From Xanthomonas indica (lineage in GTDB: Bacteria > Pseudomonadota > Gammaproteobacteria > Xanthomonadales > Xanthomonadaceae), in contig NZ_CP131914.1 of assembly GCF_040529045.1 (NCBI RefSeq), forward strand, positions 4,262,501 through 4,326,500: a stretch of 64,000 nucleotides of DNA, read 5' to 3'. Under the pieces are notes generated by a model. That model searched no databases. It was not told the DNA's origin and worked only from the letters and a program-made list of their open reading frames with translations. How positions within the stretch are numbered: position 1 is the first letter of the stretch; every line of letters starts with the position of its first letter. Below, piece by piece: positions 8,124 to 19,334 of this stretch. The position numbers and the translations under genes are program-made.

Positions 8124-9590
8124 TCAGAGTTCGCCCAGGCCGCTGGCGCGGCCATCCGGGCCGACCTCGAGCAGGCGCAGGGTGTTGGTGGCGCCGTGGG
8201 TTTCCATGTGCTCGCCGCTGGTGAACACCACGCGGTCGCCCGGCGCCAGCAGGCCGGCCTCGACCAGTACGCGGATCGCGCCACGCGCGGCCTCGCGCGG
8301 GGTCAGGCCGCGGCTGTCGAAGTTGATCGGGAACACGTCGCGCATCATCGCCATGTGCCGGCGTGCGCCGTCGTGGCGGGTCACCGCGAAGATCGGCGCC
8401 TTGGCGCGAAAGCGCGACAGGTAGCGCGGGGTGCCGCCGGATTCGGTCATCGCCACGATCGCCCGCACGCCCACGTGCTGGGACAGGAACATCGTGGCCA
8501 TGGCGATGGCCTGGTCGGCGCGCTCGAGGTTGCGCGGGGCCATGCCGAAGTCGGTCTCGGTCTCGAACTGGCGCTCGGCGCCCAGGCAGATGCGCGCCAT
8601 CGCCTCGACCGCACGGATCGGATAGGCGCCGGCCGCGCTCTCGGCCGACAGCATCACCGCGTCGGTGCCGTCGATCACCGAGTTGGCCACGTCCAGCACT
8701 TCGGCGCGGGTCGGGATCGGGCTTTCCACCATCGACTGCAGCATCTGCGTGGCGGTGATCACCACTTTGTTCTGCGCCAGCGATTCCTTGATGATCTTCT
8801 TCTGCAGACCGGGCAGCTCGGCGTCGCCGATTTCCACGCCCAGATCGCCGCGCGCGACCATCACCACGTCCGAGGCCTCGACGATCTCGCTCAGGTTCTC
8901 GATCGCCTCGGTACGCTCGATCTTGGACACCAGCGCCGCATCGCAGCCGTGCGCGCGGGCGATGCGCCGCGCCTCGTTCATGTCCTCGGCGTTGCGGCAG
9001 AACGACACCGCGATGAAGTCGACGCCAATCTTGGCGACGATGCCGATCAGTTCCTTGTCGCGCTCGGTCAGCGCGCCCAGCGACAGGCCGCCGCCCTGCT
9101 TGTTGAGCCCCTTGCGGTCGGACAGCACGCCGTCGTTGAGCACGCTGGTGACGATGCGCTCGCCCTGCACCTCGACCACCTTCAGCTGCATCAGGCCATC
9201 GTCCAGCAGCAGCACGTCGCCCGGCGCCACGTCCTGCGGCAGGCCCAGGTAGCTGACCCCGACCTGGCTGGCGTCGCCCGGCGCGGCATTGGCGTCGGCG
9301 ATCAGGTCGAAGCGGTCGCCGAGCTTGAGCGACACCTTGCCCTGGGCGAAGCGCTCGATGCGGATCTTCGGACCCGGCAGGTCGGCGAGGATGCCGATCT
9401 CGGCGCCGACGCGGGCCGCGGCGGCGCGCACTTCGGCGGCGCGCTTGGCCTGGCCGGACGGATCGCCGTGGCTGAAGTTCAACCGCACCACGTTGACGCC
9501 GGCGCGGAACAGATCCTCGAGCACGCCGGGCGGGTCGGTGGCCGGACCGAGGGTGGCGAGAATCTTGGTGCGGCGCTGGCGTTCGATCAT
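8124..9590 (-). CDS. pyk: Pyruvate kinase
   Basis: Converts phosphoenolpyruvate and ADP to pyruvate and ATP, the last step of glycolysis; cytosolic. The 488-residue protein begins RRTKILATLGPA, then has the NFSHG substrate motif, the catalytic-lysine region ALVSKIERTEAIEN, the metal site MVARGDLGVEI and a C-terminal regulatory domain ending GATNTLRLLEV. The ATG at 9590 is chosen because family members start just before this motif and AAGGA lies 9 nt upstream; an in-frame ATG 30 codons earlier adds an unrelated extension. It lies downstream of the gph/pgk pair on the same strand, after a 232-bp gap that may hold its own promoter. Confidence 0.96.
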   Translation of the reverse strand: MIERQRRTKILATLGPATDPPGVLEDLFRAGVNVVRLNFSHGDPSGQAKRAAEVRAAAARVGAEIGILADLPGPKIRIERFAQGKVSLKLGDRFDLIADANAAPGDASQVGVSYLGLPQDVAPGDVLLLDDGLMQLKVVEVQGERIVTSVLNDGVLSDRKGLNKQGGGLSLGALTERDKELIGIVAKIGVDFIAVSFCRNAEDMNEARRIARAHGCDAALVSKIERTEAIENLSEIVEASDVVMVARGDLGVEIGDAELPGLQKKIIKESLAQNKVVITATQMLQSMVESPIPTRAEVLDVANSVIDGTDAVMLSAESAAGAYPIRAVEAMARICLGAERQFETETDFGMAPRNLERADQAIAMATMFLSQHVGVRAIVAMTESGGTPRYLSRFRAKAPIFAVTRHDGARRHMAMMRDVFPINFDSRGLTPREAARGAIRVLVEAGLLAPGDRVVFTSGEHMETHGATNTLRLLEVGPDGRASGLGEL

Positions 9591-9822
9591 GACGGCATCC
9601 TTGGAAAAGCGCTCAAAGCTAGCACACGCGCCCATCACACGGCATGGCATTTCGGCATAGACGCGCGCGTGGCCGGGCATAGCGAGCGGACAATGCGGGA
9701 CAGTATGTGGTCATGCTGGGACCGCAGGCGCCGGCCCGCGGGCGTTGCAAGGGCGCGATCGCGGCGTGCGCCCCCATGCGTGGCGCCCTCGCGTGCGCCG
9801 GACGCGCCAGCGCATGCAGGCC

Positions 9823-10473
9823 TCAGGCTGCGACGAGTGTCGGCAACTGCGCCGGCGTCTGCGCCAGGACATCGGCGCCGGCCTGGCGCAGTTCCTCGGC
9901 ATCGCCGAAGCCCCACAACACGCCGATGCTGCGCATGCCGTGGTGGCGGGCGCCGTCGATGTCCATGCGCCGGTCGCCGATCATGCGGCACTGCGCCGGG
10001 ACGACCGCGAGCCGCCGCAGCGCCTCGGCGATCAGGTCCGGCTTGGCCCGGCGCGCGCCGTCGTCGCTGGCGCCGACGACCTCCTCGAAGCGAGCGCCGA
10101 ACGGCAACTGCTCGACGATGCGGCGCGCGAAGCGCTCGTTCTTCGAGGTCACCACCGCCAGACGGTGGCCGGCCGCGGCCACCGCCTCCACCGCTTCGCC
10201 GATGTCCGGGAACACCGTGTGCTCGCGCCAGCCGTGGCTGTCGTAGCGGCTGCGGTACAGGGTCAGCGCCTGTTCCACCAGCGCCGCATCGCCGGCGAAG
10301 TGCTGCTGGAAGCTGTCGCGCAGCGGCGGGCCGATCCAGGCGCGCAACTGCGCCGGGGTCGGCAGCGGCTGGCCCAGTTCGGCGAAGGCGTGGCGCAGGC
10401 TGCCGACGATGCCGGCCTCCGAATCGACCAGGGTGCCGTCCAGGTCGAAGAACAGGACGTCGGCGGCGCTCAC
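9823..10473 (-). CDS. gph: HAD-family phosphatase, phosphoglycolate phosphatase-like
   Basis: A 216-residue HAD hydrolase with motif [13 protein letters not shown] (nucleophile Asp10, Asp12), motif II VVTSKN, motif III Lys144 and motif [12 protein letters not shown] (Asp167, Asp171), plus a four-helix cap after motif I. This is the architecture of phosphoglycolate phosphatases, which remove 2-phosphoglycolate. The GTG start overlaps the pgk stop as GTGA, so translation is probably coupled to pgk. A repair role next to phosphoglycerate kinase is an inference; other small phosphate esters are possible substrates, so the gene symbol is provisional. Confidence 0.8.
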   Translation of the reverse strand: MSAADVLFFDLDGTLVDSEAGIVGSLRHAFAELGQPLPTPAQLRAWIGPPLRDSFQQHFAGDAALVEQALTLYRSRYDSHGWREHTVFPDIGEAVEAVAAAGHRLAVVTSKNERFARRIVEQLPFGARFEEVVGASDDGARRAKPDLIAEALRRLAVVPAQCRMIGDRRMDIDGARHHGMRSIGVLWGFGDAEELRQAGADVLAQTPAQLPTLVAA

Positions 10474-11645
10474 GCGCCGCGCGCCTGCAGTGCGGCCACC
10501 GCCGGCAGGGTCTTGCCTTCCAGGAACTCCAGGAACGCGCCGCCGCCGGTGGAGATGTAGCTGACCTGCTCGGCGATGCCGTACTTGTCGACCGCGGCCA
10601 GGGTGTCGCCACCGCCGGCGATGGAGAACGCCGGCGACGCGGCGATCGCCCGCGCCAGGGTCTCGGTGCCCTTGCCGAAGGCGTCGAACTCGAACACGCC
10701 GACCGGGCCGTTCCAGACCACGGTGCCGGCCTTGGCGATCAGCTCGGCGTAGTGCGCGGCGGTCTGCGGGCCGATGTCCAGGATCAGGTCGTCGTCGGCG
10801 ACGTCGGTGACCGCCTTCACCGCGGCCTCGGCGTCGGGCATGAACTGCTTGGCCACCACCACGTCGCTGGGCAGCGGGATCGCCGCACCGCGCGCGTTGG
10901 CATCGGCGACGATCTTGCGCGCGGTCTCGAGCAGGTCCGGCTCGCACAACGACTTGCCCACCGCATGCCCGGCCGCGGCGATGAAGGTGTTGGCGATGCC
11001 GCCGCCGACGATCAGTTGGTCGACCTTGTCCACCATGTTGGACAGCAGCTCCAGCTTGGTCGAGACCTTGCTGCCGGCGACGATCGCCAGCAACGGCTTG
11101 GCGGGTTGCTCCAGGGCCTTGGCCAGCGCGTCCAGCTCCGCCATCAGCAGCGGGCCGCCGGCGGCGACCGGGGCGAACTTGATCACGCCATGGGTGGAGG
11201 CCTGCGCGCGGTGGGCGGTGCCGAAGGCGTCCATCACGAACACGTCGCACAGCGCCGCGTACTTCTTCGCCAGCGCCTCGTCATCCTTGCCCTCGCCGAC
11301 ATTCATGCGGCAGTTCTCCAGCAGCACGATCTGCCCCGGCTGCACGTCCACGCCATCGACCCAATCGCGCAACAGCGGCACGTCGACGCCGAGCAGCGCG
11401 GCCAGGCGGATCGCCACCGGCTCCAGCGAGTCCTCCTGGGTCCACACGCCTTCCTTGGGCCGGCCCAGGTGCGAGGTCACCATCACCGCCGCGCCCTGCG
11501 CCAGCGCGTGCTTGAGCGTCGGCACCGAGGCCAGGATGCGCTGTTCGGAGGTGATCAGGCCATTGTCGATCGGCACATTCAGGTCTTGCCGGATCAGCAC
11601 GCGCTTGCCGGACAGGTCGAGATCGGTCATTCGCAGGATGGACAT
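10470..11645 (-). CDS. pgk: Phosphoglycerate kinase
   Basis: Transfers phosphate from 1,3-bisphosphoglycerate to ADP; cytosolic. 391 residues, the normal bacterial length. Seen: the N-terminal substrate motif [11 protein letters not shown], the basic-patch motif [10 protein letters not shown], the hinge region with [14 protein letters not shown] and the C-terminal ATP-binding GGGDTLAAV and [10 protein letters not shown]. The start at 11645 places MSILRM before the motif; Met6 (11630) is an alternative. It is the upstream partner of the HAD phosphatase gene, which it overlaps by 4 bp. The gap to the upstream DUF3999 gene is 209 bp, so it probably has its own promoter. Confidence 0.96.
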   Translation of the reverse strand: MSILRMTDLDLSGKRVLIRQDLNVPIDNGLITSEQRILASVPTLKHALAQGAAVMVTSHLGRPKEGVWTQEDSLEPVAIRLAALLGVDVPLLRDWVDGVDVQPGQIVLLENCRMNVGEGKDDEALAKKYAALCDVFVMDAFGTAHRAQASTHGVIKFAPVAAGGPLLMAELDALAKALEQPAKPLLAIVAGSKVSTKLELLSNMVDKVDQLIVGGGIANTFIAAAGHAVGKSLCEPDLLETARKIVADANARGAAIPLPSDVVVAKQFMPDAEAAVKAVTDVADDDLILDIGPQTAAHYAELIAKAGTVVWNGPVGVFEFDAFGKGTETLARAIAASPAFSIAGGGDTLAAVDKYGIAEQVSYISTGGGAFLEFLEGKTLPAVAALQARGA

Positions 11646-11854
11646 GTAAGTGCTCGCTTTCGTGGGGTTGCAAAGGGAAAACCGCGCCATCGGTGCAGTA
11701 TCGGCGTCGGCATCGGAACGCAAGGTGCACGACCGTCGGCCGATCGCCGCGCAGCGGCGAAACCGCCATTGTCCGGCGTCGGCCGCACAGCGGCAAATCG
11801 GTGCGGTGCGCTCCCGCGCGCGGCGCAGCCTGCGCACCGTCGCCGCGGGATCGA

Positions 11855-13216
11855 TCAGCCCGTGCCGTCGGCGGCGCCGGGTTTGCGCAGCAGGCTGAGC
11901 GCGAAGCCGACCACCAGCAGCGCACCGCCGACCAGCAGCGCCCACAGCAGCCAGGTCTTCCAGTCGCGCGGCGGCGCCGGCGCCTGCAACGCCGCCGCGC
12001 CGGCCAGCGGCTGTACCGCGCCGAGGCTGGCGGTGGCCGGCGCCCAGTGCGGCCCGCGCTGGGCGTGCAAGGCCTGCAGCGCGGCGGGCAGCGGCGCCGG
12101 CGCACGCTGGGTGCGCGCACTGCCGGCGGCCAGCGCATAGGGCGGCGCACCCTGCGCCAGGAACACCAGGGTCTCCGGCTGGTAGCCCAGGCGCAGCGCC
12201 GGCCGCTGCCGGCCCGGGTCCTGCGTCGCGAGCAGCTGCCAGTAGCGATCGCGCACCGGCGCGGTCAGCGCCTGCGGCGACGAGCGGCTGCCGCCACCGA
12301 CCTGGTAGGCCAGCCACGGACCGGCGCGGTCCTGCCACGGCGCGTCGGCGCTGTCGCGGCTCTGCACACGCCATTCGATCGCGTTGTTGCCGGGCAAGGC
12401 GACGTCGACGCGCGTCACCGGGTAACGACCCGGCGAAACGAAGGCGTAACGATGCTGCGCGGGGTCGGTACTCACCGCGTCCAGTTGCTGCCAATGCCAG
12501 TCGGCGGCGACCGGCGCCGGCGCCAGTTCGGCCTCCACCCCGGTCAGCGGCGGCGCGCTGGCGCCGGCCAGCGGCAGCAGGCGCAGGTAGCGCACCTCGC
12601 GACCGATGGGAATGCGCAACTGCTGCAGCCGGTGTCCCTGGTTGGCCAGGTCGACCAGGGTCGCATCCGCCACCAGCACCTCCCAGTCGCGCAGATCGTC
12701 GCTGCCCTCGACCCGGTAGCGCGCCTGCTGCGGCTGCGCGGCGGCGGCCCATTGCAGCGCCAGCGCGCGCAGCGGCGCATGCAGCGCGCTGGCGTCCACC
12801 AGCCAGCCCGCGCCGGCATCGGCGTCACCACTGGCCACGCGGGTCTGGATACGGCGCACGCTGCCGTCGCGATCGCGTTCGGCGATCAGTTCCAGGTCCG
12901 CTGCGCGCCCGTCGCGCGAGGCCGGCAGCGCAAACCACGGCAAGGGCTGCCGGCGCGGCGCGGTCTCGGCCTGCTCGGCGGCGAACAGCGCGGCCGGCAG
13001 CGGATCGCCCGCCGCGTTGAACACCTCCACGTCGCCCAGCGAGGCGCGCTGCGCGCTGCGGTACACCGCATCGTCGAGTTGCACGCGATAGGCACCGGCA
13101 TCGGCGTCCTGCAGGGTCAGCGGCCACTGCTGGGCGTAGTCGTCGCGCTGGCTGGCGGCGAATGCGCACAGCGGCAACCAGGCCAGCCACAACGGGAACA
13201 GCATGCGTCGGATCAT
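11855..13216 (-). CDS. DUF3999 family protein
   Basis: A 453-residue exported protein: signal peptide (about 1-20, ending AFA), a large periplasmic part of beta-rich discoidin-like segments, and one C-terminal membrane helix (about 425-447) followed by a short basic tail. It matches what is known of DUF3999 proteins, whose function is undetermined. Its ATG overlaps the stop of the upstream DUF2339 gene (ATGA), so the two are probably translated together and may form one envelope complex. Confidence 0.8.
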   Translation of the reverse strand: MIRRMLFPLWLAWLPLCAFAASQRDDYAQQWPLTLQDADAGAYRVQLDDAVYRSAQRASLGDVEVFNAAGDPLPAALFAAEQAETAPRRQPLPWFALPASRDGRAADLELIAERDRDGSVRRIQTRVASGDADAGAGWLVDASALHAPLRALALQWAAAAQPQQARYRVEGSDDLRDWEVLVADATLVDLANQGHRLQQLRIPIGREVRYLRLLPLAGASAPPLTGVEAELAPAPVAADWHWQQLDAVSTDPAQHRYAFVSPGRYPVTRVDVALPGNNAIEWRVQSRDSADAPWQDRAGPWLAYQVGGGSRSSPQALTAPVRDRYWQLLATQDPGRQRPALRLGYQPETLVFLAQGAPPYALAAGSARTQRAPAPLPAALQALHAQRGPHWAPATASLGAVQPLAGAAALQAPAPPRDWKTWLLWALLVGGALLVVGFALSLLRKPGAADGTG

Positions 13217-15951
13217 GGGAGGGCCTCCTCGACCGGTTCGGCGGCGCGCGGCGGCGCCGGCGCCAGATAGCCGACGACGGTACACAACAGCCCGTAAGCG
13301 ATGAACGAGGCGATGCCGGCGACATTGCCGAGATTGCCGCGATCGACCAGCAACAGCTTGCCCAGCACCACCGCCATCAACACCGCGCCGGCCAGCCACA
13401 GGCCGCGTTGGCCGCGCCGCGAACCCAGCACCCAGCCCAGCACGCCCAGCACGCTCCAGACCACGGTCAGGCTGGTCTGCGCCACGCCATCGCCGAGCAC
13501 GCCGTGCCACGGCACCGCCGCCCAGTGGTGCACCGCATGCAGGGTGACGCTGGTGATCCACAGGAAGCCGGCGCCGGCCAGCAGTTGCGTGCGCCAGGGA
13601 CGCAGCAGCGCCGGCAGTTCCGGGCTGCGGGTCCAGCGCACGCCCAGCACCAGCAGCGCCAGTTGGGTCAGTTCCAGCGGGTTGAGCACCGGCACCCATG
13701 GCAAGGGGGCGCTGCCGCCGGGCTGGCCCAGGCTGTACAGCCAGGCCAGCGCGAGCAGGCCGAAGTAGGTGCTCTGCAGCGTACTGCGGCAGGGCGCGAA
13801 CGCCGCCCCCAGCGGCGCCGCCAGCCAGGTCCAGCGCCACAGCGACAGCGCCGCGACCAGCAGCCAGGGCGCGATCAGCAGCATCCAGCGCCAGCCGGCG
13901 GCGAGGCCGCTGTGCAGCGCCAGCCAGCCGCACAGCAAGGTGGCCACGATCGGCCACACCAGCCACCACACGAACTGCGCCGCGCGCGCCACGCCGCCGC
14001 CACTGTCGCGCAGGTACAACAGGCTGCGCACGCCGAGCACGGCGTACAGCGCCCAGGCCCAGGCGCCATGCCCGGCGAAGGGTTGCCCATGCGCATCGGC
14101 CTGCCAGGCCGCCAGCGGCACCGCCAGCGCCAGGCCACCCAGCGTGGTCGCGGCCAACGCCGGTGCCGGCCAGCGCCGCTGCGCTTCGGCGGCAAGCCAG
14201 CCGCTGACCGCGACCCAGGCCAGCAACACGTCGGCACGCGCATCGGCGTCGACGAAGCGCAGGATCTCGGCGACGCCGATCCCGCACCACCAGGCCAGTC
14301 CCCACAGGTAGTAGCCCAACGCCGGCATGGCGACGCGCTCACGGCGGTAGCACCAGGCGCTGACGAAGCCGGCCAGGGCCAGCAACAGCGCGCTCATGCA
14401 GGTGGCATTGACCACCGCCTGGGTGTCCTGCGCCACAGCGTCCAGGCCCACGGTGAAGCCGAGCGCGGCCGCCAGTTGCAGGCCGGCGCCGCTGAGCTGC
14501 GGCAGCCAGCGCCTCTGGCGCAGGCCCAGCCACACCAGCGCCGCGCCCTCCAGCGCGAACACGCTGGCGGTGGCCCGTGCGGACAGCGCCAACGGCACCG
14601 CCAGCGTCGCCAAGCCCACCGCCAGCACCGCATACGCCTGCCCCAGCAGCGCGAAGCGCGCACGCCGGATCAGCGCCGCCGCCAGCAGCGCATAGAGCGC
14701 CGCCAGGCCCAGCGCGCACAAGGCCAGCGCCAGGCGCTCGCCACGCAGCAGCCCGGCCTGCAGCGAGAACGCGATCAGCGGCGTGCCGAACAGCAGGCTG
14801 CCGTCGATCAGCGTGCTGCGCGCGGCCGTCTGCCGCCGCGCGTACAGGATCGGGATCAGCAGGTAGAAGGCGAAGAACAGCAGCAGGAACGGCTCGGTGC
14901 TGGCGAACTGCTCCGGTCGATACTGCAGCACGCCCCACAGCGTGCCGATGCCGAAGGTGAAGCCGAACCCGAGCAGGTTCAGCACCCGCCAGGGCCGGTA
15001 CCAGGCGATCGCGAACACCGCCGCGTTGAGCAGCGCGTAGTAGGAGAACAGCGCGACGTGGTTGCCGCTGCCGGTGGACAGCCACAGCGGCGCCAGGAAG
15101 CCGGCCAGCGTGCCCAGCACCGCCAGCGTGCGCGTGTCCTGCGCCACCGCCAGCACGCACATGCCGGCGACCAGGGCGATGCTCAACGCCAGCGCCGCGC
15201 CGGCGGGGATCAGCCCGGACACCTTGAACGCGGCGAACACGGTCAGCAGCAACACGCCGATCGCCCCGCCCTGCAGGGCCAGGGCGAAGCTGCGCTTGCG
15301 TGAGCGCTGGCGCCAGCCGAAGGCGAGGCCGGCCAGCGACGCGGCGGCGATGCCGGCGTAGCGCAGCTCGATCGGCATGCGCAGCCAGCCCTGGTCGCCG
15401 GCGTACTTGAGCAGCGCGGCGACGCCGGCCAGCAGCACCAGCATGCCGATCTTGACCGGCACGTTGCCCTCGGTGAACCAGCGTTTGATGCCGCCCAGCA
15501 ACCGCTCGATCGGGTCTGGCCCGCGCGGCGCGGCGGGCTGGGCCGGCGCGGCGGCGCGCGCCTGCGCCTGCTGCCGCTCGGCATGCTCGGCCGCGGCGGC
15601 CAGCGTGGCGAAATCGTCGGCTTGCGGCGGCAGCGGCAAGGGCGGCGGCAGTGGCGGCGGCGCGCCCGCGCCCTCCATCGCCTGATGCGGACGCACGAGG
15701 TCGCGTGACACCTCGCTCGGCCAGGGCTCGGCGGCAGTCTCGGGCTCGGCGGCGGCATCGGCTTGCCCGGTTGCTGCCGCGGCACCGGCCCGGGCCGTCG
15801 CAGGCGCTGCCGGGGCGGCCGCCATCCGTGCGACCTGCGCCTCCAGCGCAGCCAGCCGCTGGCGCAGGCGCGACTGCCCGACCAGCACCACGACCAACAG
15901 CACCGGCACCGCCAGTACCGCCAACACCACCAGCACGATCACCATCTCCAT
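13213..15951 (-). CDS. DUF2339 polytopic membrane protein
   Basis: A 912-residue protein with one N-terminal membrane helix, a coiled-coil and Ala/Pro-rich cytoplasmic stretch (about 35-165), then some two dozen closely spaced hydrophobic segments to the C-terminus. This is the DUF2339 layout; the function is unknown, though such proteins have been proposed as transport or envelope components. The start at 15951 is chosen because it begins at the first membrane helix; upstream in-frame codons lack a hydrophobic or conserved feature. It heads a two-gene operon with the DUF3999 gene. Confidence 0.82.
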   Translation of the reverse strand: MEMVIVLVVLAVLAVPVLLVVVLVGQSRLRQRLAALEAQVARMAAAPAAPATARAGAAAATGQADAAAEPETAAEPWPSEVSRDLVRPHQAMEGAGAPPPLPPPLPLPPQADDFATLAAAAEHAERQQAQARAAAPAQPAAPRGPDPIERLLGGIKRWFTEGNVPVKIGMLVLLAGVAALLKYAGDQGWLRMPIELRYAGIAAASLAGLAFGWRQRSRKRSFALALQGGAIGVLLLTVFAAFKVSGLIPAGAALALSIALVAGMCVLAVAQDTRTLAVLGTLAGFLAPLWLSTGSGNHVALFSYYALLNAAVFAIAWYRPWRVLNLLGFGFTFGIGTLWGVLQYRPEQFASTEPFLLLFFAFYLLIPILYARRQTAARSTLIDGSLLFGTPLIAFSLQAGLLRGERLALALCALGLAALYALLAAALIRRARFALLGQAYAVLAVGLATLAVPLALSARATASVFALEGAALVWLGLRQRRWLPQLSGAGLQLAAALGFTVGLDAVAQDTQAVVNATCMSALLLALAGFVSAWCYRRERVAMPALGYYLWGLAWWCGIGVAEILRFVDADARADVLLAWVAVSGWLAAEAQRRWPAPALAATTLGGLALAVPLAAWQADAHGQPFAGHGAWAWALYAVLGVRSLLYLRDSGGGVARAAQFVWWLVWPIVATLLCGWLALHSGLAAGWRWMLLIAPWLLVAALSLWRWTWLAAPLGAAFAPCRSTLQSTYFGLLALAWLYSLGQPGGSAPLPWVPVLNPLELTQLALLVLGVRWTRSPELPALLRPWRTQLLAGAGFLWITSVTLHAVHHWAAVPWHGVLGDGVAQTSLTVVWSVLGVLGWVLGSRRGQRGLWLAGAVLMAVVLGKLLLVDRGNLGNVAGIASFIAYGLLCTVVGYLAPAPPRAAEPVEEALP

Positions 15952-16125
15952 TCGACTCGCCTCTCCATCGCGGTGGCGCGGCGCCGGCGGCCGCATCCGG
16001 TGCCCGGCGGTGCCGGACCTGGCGCAGATGGTAGACGAGTTCGGCACCCGCATCGGCCCACGCGCGAGACCGCAACCCAGGCAGGGCAAGCCTCGACGTT
16101 CCGACGAACGGTCTTCACATCACCC

Positions 16126-16152
16126 TCAAGTCAATGAATCGACAGCCGCTAC
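16126..16152 (+). promoter_or_regulatory. Candidate sigma-28 (FliA) promoter
   Basis: TCAAGTCA and GCCGCTAC are separated by exactly 11 bp, compared with the flagellar sigma consensus TAAAGTTT-N11-GCCGATAA (five and six of eight matches). It sits about 55 bp upstream of a gene with a chemoreceptor-like domain. A chance match cannot be excluded. Confidence 0.4.
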
Positions 16153-16206
16153 ACCCCTTACCGCGTCGTCCGTCTGCTGTTCCCTCCCACCCCACCGGCA
16201 GCATGA

Positions 16207-17283
16207 ATGAACCTACCCGCCCACCCCGCCGAAGCGGGGATCGATGACCATATCCGTGCCGTGGTCGGCCTGTCCGACCAGTTGCTCGGCCAATTGCGGC
16301 GCTCCTTGCAGGGCATCGACGCGATCAACCGCACCACCCACATGATCTCGATGAACGCGCGCATCGAATCGGCGCGGATCGGCGCCGCCGGACGCGGCTT
16401 CAGCGTCATCGCGCAGGAAATGGACGGGCTGTCGCGGCGAGTGGCCGAGGCCACCCAGGACCTGGACAAGGTCGCCGCGCGCACCAGCGCCGAGATGCGG
16501 CAGACACTGGGCCGGCTGCAGGACGACGTGCGCCGCACCCGGCTCAGCGAATTGGCGCTGAGCAACATCGACCTGATCGACCGCAACCTCTACGAGCGCA
16601 GTTGCGACGTGCGCTGGTGGGCCACCGACGCCGCGGTGGTGGCGGCAGCGCGCGCCGACAGCGATGCCGAAGCACTGGCCTACGCATCGCGCCGCATGGG
16701 TCAGATCCTGGATTCGTACACGGTCTACTTCGACCTGATCCTGGCCGGCAGCGATGGCCGCATCCGCGCCAACGGCCGGCCGCGGCAGTTCGCCTCGGTC
16801 GGCAGCGACGTTTCCGCACAGCCATGGTTCGAGCAGGCCATGCGCACCCGCAGCGGCGAGGACTTCAGCTTCCAGGGCGTGCATGCCAGTGCGCTGGCCG
16901 ATGGCGAGCGGGTTCTGGTGTACGCGTGCACGGTCCGCGAGGGCGGCCGCGTCGATGGCCGCGTGCTCGGCGTGCTGGGCATCGTGTTCCGCTGGGATGC
17001 GCTGGCGCAGACCATCGTGCAGCGCACGCCGCTGTCCGAATCCGAATGGGGTCGCAGCCGGGTCTGCATCGTCGACGCACACGGCGACGTGCTGGCCGAC
17101 TCGGCCGGACGCATGCTGAAGGACCGGATCGACTTCGATGGCCGCGACGCCTTGTTCAAGCAGCCGCGTGGCGCCGTGCTGCTCGACCTCGACGGCCAGC
17201 CGCACTGCATCGCGCATGCCGCCTCGCCCGGCTACGAAACCTACCGCACCGGCTGGCACTCGCTGATCCTGCAGGCGCTGTAG
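16207..17283 (+). CDS. Soluble chemoreceptor-like protein: MCP tip plus cache domain
   Basis: A 358-residue protein with no membrane segment. Residues about 12-105 form a coiled coil that includes the hallmark MCP hairpin tip (MISMNARIESARIGAAGRG, then FSVIAQEM), the part that binds CheA/CheW in chemoreceptors. Residues about 120-350 resemble a double-cache sensor (FDLILAGSDGRI, QPWFEQAM, CIVDAHGDVLADS). The order is reversed relative to ordinary receptors, and both membrane helices and the HAMP domain are absent. It probably senses a cytosolic ligand and signals to a chemotaxis-type kinase, or acts as an adaptor. There is no chemotaxis gene beside it. The ligand is unknown. Confidence 0.75.
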   Translation: MNLPAHPAEAGIDDHIRAVVGLSDQLLGQLRRSLQGIDAINRTTHMISMNARIESARIGAAGRGFSVIAQEMDGLSRRVAEATQDLDKVAARTSAEMRQTLGRLQDDVRRTRLSELALSNIDLIDRNLYERSCDVRWWATDAAVVAAARADSDAEALAYASRRMGQILDSYTVYFDLILAGSDGRIRANGRPRQFASVGSDVSAQPWFEQAMRTRSGEDFSFQGVHASALADGERVLVYACTVREGGRVDGRVLGVLGIVFRWDALAQTIVQRTPLSESEWGRSRVCIVDAHGDVLADSAGRMLKDRIDFDGRDALFKQPRGAVLLDLDGQPHCIAHAASPGYETYRTGWHSLILQAL

Positions 17284-17570
17284 ACCGCAGGCGCCCCACC
17301 GCGTCCCGCGCAAAAGCGGCAGCGGATCACAGCGCACCGCGTGGCGTGTCGGCGCGGCTGTACGCGTAGCGGCGTGGCGCATCGTGCTGGTAACCGGCCA
17401 GCGGCATTGCAGGCAGGGCACGGGCGCTGCCTGAATGCCCCTGCCCGCTGTATTGACGGCGTCATTTCGCCATGCCTAAGCTCGGTGCGCCGCGCTGAAG
17501 CCGTACCGACGCATCCTCGACGCGACCGGTGCCCTCTGGATTGCAGACGCCACTCCCCAGGTAAACGGAC

Positions 17571-18032
17571 ATGACCATGAAACCCTTTCGCACCCTGCTG
17601 ATCTCGGCCATGCTGGCCGCGTCCTTCGCTGCTCCCGCCCTGGCCGAAAAGGTCGACAATCCGGAGCTCTACACCCCCGATGCGGTGAAGAAGAACATCG
17701 TGATCGGCAAGACCACCAAGGAGCAGGTGCGCGCGATCTACGGCGAGCCCAGACACGTCTACCGGACATCCGGGAAGGAAGGCGGTTACGAGAACGAATG
17801 GACCTACAGCCCCGGCGAATCGCACGGCGAAAAAATCCGCGGGACCGCCACGACGGTGCTCAAGCGCATGTTGCCGGGGTTCTACACCGGCCAGGCAATC
17901 AACGAGGCGCAGGATCACGGTGTTGGCGCGCGCAACGTCAAGTCCTACGACCTGAGCATCGAATTCGACGCCAAGGGCGTGGTCTCCGATTACCGGCAGA
18001 CCGAAGGCAACGAGTCCCGCGACGCGCTGTAA
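17571..18032 (+). CDS. Secreted SmpA/OmlA (BamE)-like small protein
   Basis: A 153-residue protein with a cleavable signal peptide ending ALA (about residue 25). The mature part has the BamE/OmlA-like pattern IVIGKTTKEQVRAIYGEP followed by short beta strands and DLSIEFDAKGVVSDY. There is no lipobox cysteine, so it is predicted to be soluble in the periplasm, unlike BamE itself. Two starts are possible (17571 and 17577). A bidirectional terminator follows. Function is unknown beyond the fold. Confidence 0.72.
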   Translation: MTMKPFRTLLISAMLAASFAAPALAEKVDNPELYTPDAVKKNIVIGKTTKEQVRAIYGEPRHVYRTSGKEGGYENEWTYSPGESHGEKIRGTATTVLKRMLPGFYTGQAINEAQDHGVGARNVKSYDLSIEFDAKGVVSDYRQTEGNESRDAL

Positions 18033-18084
18033 CCGCAATGGCAGCCGCCTTGCGGCGCGGCAGATTCAACAGACGCCACAACGA

Positions 18085-18110
18085 AAAAGGAGCGCATGAG
18101 CGCTCCTTTT
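18085..18110. terminator. Bidirectional intrinsic terminator
   Basis: An 11-bp perfect stem (18085-18095/18100-18110) with a 4-nt loop and a T-run on each strand. It lies between the convergent BamE-like gene and gapA and should terminate both. Confidence 0.9.
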
Positions 18111-18173
18111 CCGTTTCGACGGGGCGGCGGCAGCGCCAGGCCATGCCGGGCGCCGCCGCACCGCTGCGTCGTC

Positions 18174-19235
<1,062 letters not shown>

Positions 19236-19265
19236 GGCCGGCCGCGTCACGCCGGACACGCCGGT

Positions 19266-19279
19266 TTGATCAGGATCAA
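19266..19279. promoter_or_regulatory. Perfect FNR/ANR-type box upstream of ompW-like gene
   Basis: TTGAT-CAGG-ATCAA is an exact match to the FNR-family consensus TTGAT-N4-ATCAA. Its centre is about 62 bp upstream of the first ompW-like start codon, which suits activation from near -41.5 if transcription starts near 19314. It also lies about 52 bp upstream of the inferred gapA start site, so it could influence both genes. Confidence 0.7.
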
Positions 19280-19334
19280 GGAGGCACGGGGCCGCGCGCC
19301 GGACACTGCGCCCACACCCAACCGAGACTTCACC

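Noticed and set aside
8124-9680. Upstream start of pyk at 9680
   Set aside because: Thirty extra residues have no family match, and the ATG at 9590 has a proper ribosome site.
6783-12140. A very long plus-strand open frame of about 1785 codons opposite HD-GYP, pyk, gph, pgk and DUF3999 genes
   Set aside because: It is antisense to well-supported genes, its translation has no recognised motif, and long empty frames are expected opposite GC-rich codons.
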